Assembly: GCF_047495875.1 (NCBI RefSeq)
Contig: NC_092497.1
Span: 57,590,977-57,654,976 of the forward strand
Length of the DNA stretch: 64,000 nt
DNA from: Pithys albifrons albifrons
Lineage: Eukaryota > Chordata > Aves > Passeriformes > Thamnophilidae
Direction: 5' to 3'
Shown: positions 60,402-64,000 of the stretch, in pieces
Layout: each line of letters begins with the position of its first letter
Numbering within the stretch: the first letter of the stretch is position 1
Program-made: the position numbers and the translations under genes
The notes under the pieces: generated by a model
Seen by the model: the letters and a program-made list of their open reading frames with translations, nothing else
Database searches by the model: none
Told to the model about the DNA's origin: nothing

Positions 60402-61030
60402 TTAAAATACAGGTCTTGGACTGATTTCAGAGGTAGCAGGAGCAGCACCTGAGCTACTTGCAAGCAATATGGGCAGAGCAATAAATTGAGAGTTCTGGGT
60501 CATGAGTCCAAAAGTTTCCAGTTGGTTTTCTCCTATCTCGGCAAATAGGTGCCTCTTATCTCTATTGTTGGCACAATAGTTTAAAGACAAGCACTGCCTT
60601 CTGAGGCACTTCTGTTCTTGTGACTTTTTGTTGTCCTTCAGCAGTGATTTTGAAGGGGCTGTGGGCATTAACTGGTTGTCCTACCTTCAGCTTTATTGAC
60701 AATAATGGTTTTCTTTGACCTTTGCCCCCATTTCTCAGCCTTTGTGAGCAGCAAAGTTTGAAAAGTAATAGAAGAGTGAAGGTGCTGGAAAAAAAGGTGT
60801 CACAATTAACCCTTCTGTAACTGCATAAAGCATTTTTTGGTAGACCCTTCTAGTTCTTCCAGTGTGCTTAACATGGCAATCTCAAAGAGCTTTTCAAGCA
60901 TGAAGGAACCAGCAGAATGGGTCTGAAAGAGGGTTTCATCTTTCTGTTTGAGAGGGGAATGGGATTTTGGGGAGCTGAGCTTCTTCCTTGGATATACGTG
61001 TGAAAGCAAGTTGGAAGAGTTTCCTATCAT
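60402..61030 (-). other. Coding-like stretch of unknown identity, minus strand
   Basis: Two minus-strand frames lie close together. The upstream one (61030 to 60806) includes PKSHSPLKQKDETLFQTHSA and LEKLFEIAMLSTLEELEGST and ends at a stop near 60806. The downstream one (60668 to 60402) includes SLLKDNKKSQEQKCLRRQCL and HLFAEIGENQLETFGLMTQN. Between them, near 60785, the minus strand reads CACCTTTTTTTCCAG, an acceptor-like sequence. The polar composition resembles real protein more than most frames in this window. A stop lies directly upstream of the first ATG, there is no shared frame, and no family is recognised. It may be a disrupted pseudogene, a pair of exons, or chance. Confidence 0.2.
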
Positions 61031-61041
61031 AGCTTATTTTG

Positions 61042-61043
<2 letters not shown>

Positions 61044-61072
<29 letters not shown>
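61044..61072. repeat. (CA)n microsatellite, about 14 uninterrupted units
   Basis: An uninterrupted ACAC run of 29 bases, flanked by GAT and AATTG. Uninterrupted dinucleotide arrays of this length are usually variable in number between individuals. Confidence 0.95.
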
Positions 61073-61074
<2 letters not shown>

Positions 61075-64000
61075 TTGTAGCACTGCCATCACCAGATAAG
61101 CACTTTTAAATCCATTTTTACTTTGAGAGAGCACATGTAGAATACAAGTAAAGTATACAAAATGAATTTAAAATGTTCTTGTGTCTAGTGATGGAATTCT
61201 GTGTGACTGTATTAAAAAAAGGGAAAAAAACCCCTGTGATAACAGTACAAGTGTTTGCAAGATTTTAATTTTATTTTCATTACTCTTCATATTTTTGACA
61301 CTCACTATACAAGATCATATTAACTGATGATATATCTTCATGCTGTGTTTTAAACAATTACTGCTTTTGCTTGAAGACCTGTTGTCAGTTTTACTATTAA
61401 TGACTATATGCCATTTGAAACTTTAAGAGCAGGAAGCGACATGTTGTCAAAAAATCAGATACAGAGGATGTGGCTTACACTCCATTAACAGTTCATTTGC
61501 AAAATGTTGTCCTTGAAAATACAATGACCACCAAATTAAACTTGTTAAGACCTGTTAATATGATTACAACTTGTGCCCAGATAATGGAATAGGAAAGTCC
61601 TTGTTCTTAGGAGATTCTACACTAAATACATGTGTAAAAAATGTCATATTTCTACCCTTTATTTTTATGTTTCTATGCTGCTCTTCCTTCACAGATCTCT
61701 GTGCATTGAACACACTGTCCACAAAGTAGATGAAGCCTTACTAATATCAACTCACAGGACTATTGTATATTCATCTCAAAGATGTTGCAACTTTTTATTC
61801 ATTGGTTTCTAAAATAATTCAAAGACTCACGGGTATGTGCATGGGCAGGAAAGCGAAGTGTTGCAAATTCTTAGCAATTTCAGACACAACTTCTATAGCT
61901 ACTCAGTTCCTTAAATTTTTGCAGATAAGGAATGGGAGTCAGCTAGAAAGCCAAAACTGGATATATAATACCTGTGCTGAGCCTATAATATTTTATGTAA
62001 TCCTGAAGTGCAGCTGTGTCTGAGAACCATTCTGTCTTGTTTCTAGGATATCTCTGCACTCCACAGTGAAGTCTGATGGAGCTCTGAGCAGGAAAGGAGG
62101 TTTCTGGTGTTTTCAAGTGAAGTAGTGGGAGTAACTGTTTTTGTAGAAAATGTGTGGTGTGTCATGAATTAGAAATGGATATGCTTCTGTTAAATATGCT
62201 TTTCTGGGTTTACTTCTTTATTTTTGGCTTTTTATAAAGATCAGCATCTCTAAAGATTATATTCTACGAAACTCACTATATGATGCAGCAATTATATCCA
62301 ATTTAGTATGGAACTGAAAAAATATGAGTCACTACTAAATTGTATTTCTGAAACTGTATTCCTTTTGTGTTTTAGCATGAAAATCACAAGGAGAGTAGGA
62401 ATAGGACTGAAAACAAATGCTTAATGGAGCCTGACTGGTATAACTGAAATAGGTTTAAAGATAAAGGCATTGGAGAAAAGTAAAACTTAAAAAAGAAATG
62501 ATTTCTAAAACAAATTAGCAGTGGCTTTTCAGGTATAAACACATTTACTTCAAACATTAAAAAAATATAAAAATTACTGCGTGAAGGTTGAAATGCAATT
62601 TCTTAATTAACTGCAGCTAAATTCAAACCTTCTATTTAATGTTGTGTAACTTAACTTATATCTAATGTAGTCAAGGAACAGCTGTGTGTGGAAGGCACTT
62701 ACCTTCCAATGCTCTGTATCCAGATTTTAAAGGTTCCAATGCAATATGGTAAAATGCAGCCAAAACTGATTCTGACATGTATGGTCATACTGGGTTCACT
62801 CAGCTTGAAGGGCATTGTCCAGATATTGTTTGATCAAATAGATAATTCTCTTAGGTCAGGGTTTAAGTAAGGAAAATGGACATGAACTATACAAAATTTT
62901 GTGTTACCATGTTTTTCTCTGGTATTTGGATTTATAGGAAGCCACATAGTACTTTGAAATATCTTAGTAAAGGATTATATTATCTTTCTAAAGCTCTAGT
63001 TCTAAGCTTGGTAGACACAGTGTTTAGAGTGTCGTGGATTTACTTATGTTGTGTAGTGAGCAATTAGGGGCCTTGAGCCCTACTGCTTTCTTAGTAATTA
63101 TGTGTGTCCACTGAGTTTCTGGGCAAAACATCCTTATGAAATTTTCATTGAGGGGAAGAGCTCTGTTTTTATTTTCAGCATGGTGTGAATGAATTTAGCT
63201 GCATGACTCCATTAATGTTAATAGGTGTCGTGCATCTAAATGACTATGTATTGTACTGAAAATTTACCTCTTGGTGTGCTTAGAGTAGAACAGTATGTAT
63301 TTGAAATCATCCTTCCTTGAAATAACCTGAACACCCAGTGAATATGGGGGTGGTGGGAAGGCATTCAGAACTACAAATCAAAAAAGAAGTAGAAGGAACC
63401 GCAGGCAGAAAAAAACCCCAAAGAGATACAAAGCAGATCAAACAGCTGTAAAGAAAAACAGAACATGCTGGAAGCAAACAAAGGTTTTAAAATCTTAGCA
63501 AACCAGACAAAGGAATCACAAAAATGCATTTCATTCATGTCATCATTAAACAAAAACATTGTGTATCAAAGAACCTCCTCAAAACCAGAAATCTCTTCTG
63601 CTGATTAATCTGACTCTCAGACCTCTCCTGTAGTTGGTGGTAGTTGTGAATTGGGGTGTGTAGAAACACATGGAAGTACTTCACCCCAAAGTAAATCTTG
63701 GGACATCAGCTTGATCCTTTTGACTTTCATTTTGGGAAGCCAAAATTTATACCTGCCTTTTCCCCCCAGCCCCTTTTTTTTTCTTCTTCACAGAGGTCAG
63801 GAGTTTCACAGTGTCATCCTGCTGAAACACTCACAACTGAGGCATTCACATATAGCCTGACAATAAGCTGATATTTCAGTGCACTGACATGTTTAATCTC
63901 TAGGACCTGTAGGGAAGCAGATGGAGAAAGAGGAAAACACACTGCCTTTATTTTCTCACATTTGCAGAGTGGGGTGATGTTGGTCATTTGCCCAAGGTGG
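61073..64000. other. Unique AT-rich stretch to the window end, nothing recognised
   Basis: No gene, RNA or repeat family is recognised. Open frames (for example 61630-62023 and 62688-63067) are 60-86 codons and without domains. The last 300 bases are somewhat pyrimidine-rich, with CCCCCCAGCCCC followed by T-rich sequence near 63764-63786. Confidence 0.6.

Noticed and set aside
1..64000. CRISPR arrays, prokaryotic operons, tRNA, rRNA or snRNA genes
   Set aside because: I looked for regularly spaced repeats, ribosome-binding-site/ORF series, tRNA B-box-like GGTTCGA motifs and conserved snRNA starts, and found none. The repeats present are eukaryotic retroelements.

Overview
The window looks like a piece of a bird nuclear genome, probably a neoavian and possibly a passerine. 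By eye it is AT-rich and CpG-poor. The evidence for a bird is the repeats. There are fragments of the CR1 LINE, one ending in the diagnostic CR1 3' tail (ATTCTATGATTCTATGATT, 27789-27807), and several LTRs I recognise as avian endogenous-retrovirus (ERV) LTR types. There is no operon structure, no dense coding and no prokaryotic signal. I found no protein-coding gene I can support. The open frames are short and scattered, match no family I know, and are about what chance gives in 64 kb of this composition. The window is best read as intergenic DNA or the inside of very large introns.

Layout. 1-2037: unique sequence with an imperfect 46-bp tandem duplication. 2038-3075: degraded ERV LTR, minus orientation. 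3076-16320: unique AT-rich DNA with G/T-rich simple sequence. 16321-16712: 3' part of an ERVL-type LTR, plus orientation. 18940-19050 and 19660-20135: two fragments of the 2-kb LTR type, in opposite orientations. 21972-22002: C-rich tract, a G-quadruplex candidate on the minus strand. 22246-22881: solo LTR with an intact 5-bp target-site duplication (TSD), GGTCA. 25514-25790: small GC-richer island with coding character of unknown origin. 25930-26187, 27625-27807 and 28325-28445: three CR1 pieces. 30170-30777: another degraded LTR of the 2-kb type. 38165-38500: CR1 reverse-transcriptase (RT) fragment. 39934-40589: second solo LTR with an intact 5-bp TSD (CTTCA), a readable promoter layout and an internal 20-bp tandem duplication. 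40590-64000: essentially unique DNA with a (CA)n microsatellite and two weak exon-like stretches on the minus strand.

Functional reading. The window holds no visible gene system. Its interest is as a record of retroelement activity: two relatively young solo LTRs, older LTRs of another type at several stages of decay, and CR1 pieces of different ages. The places most worth checking are the coding-like islands at 25.5-25.8, 53.46-53.88 and 60.4-61.03 kb (minus strand), the promoter signals kept in the LTRs, and the two TATA-bearing stretches near 34.0 and 54.4 kb. No new system could be demonstrated from sequence alone.
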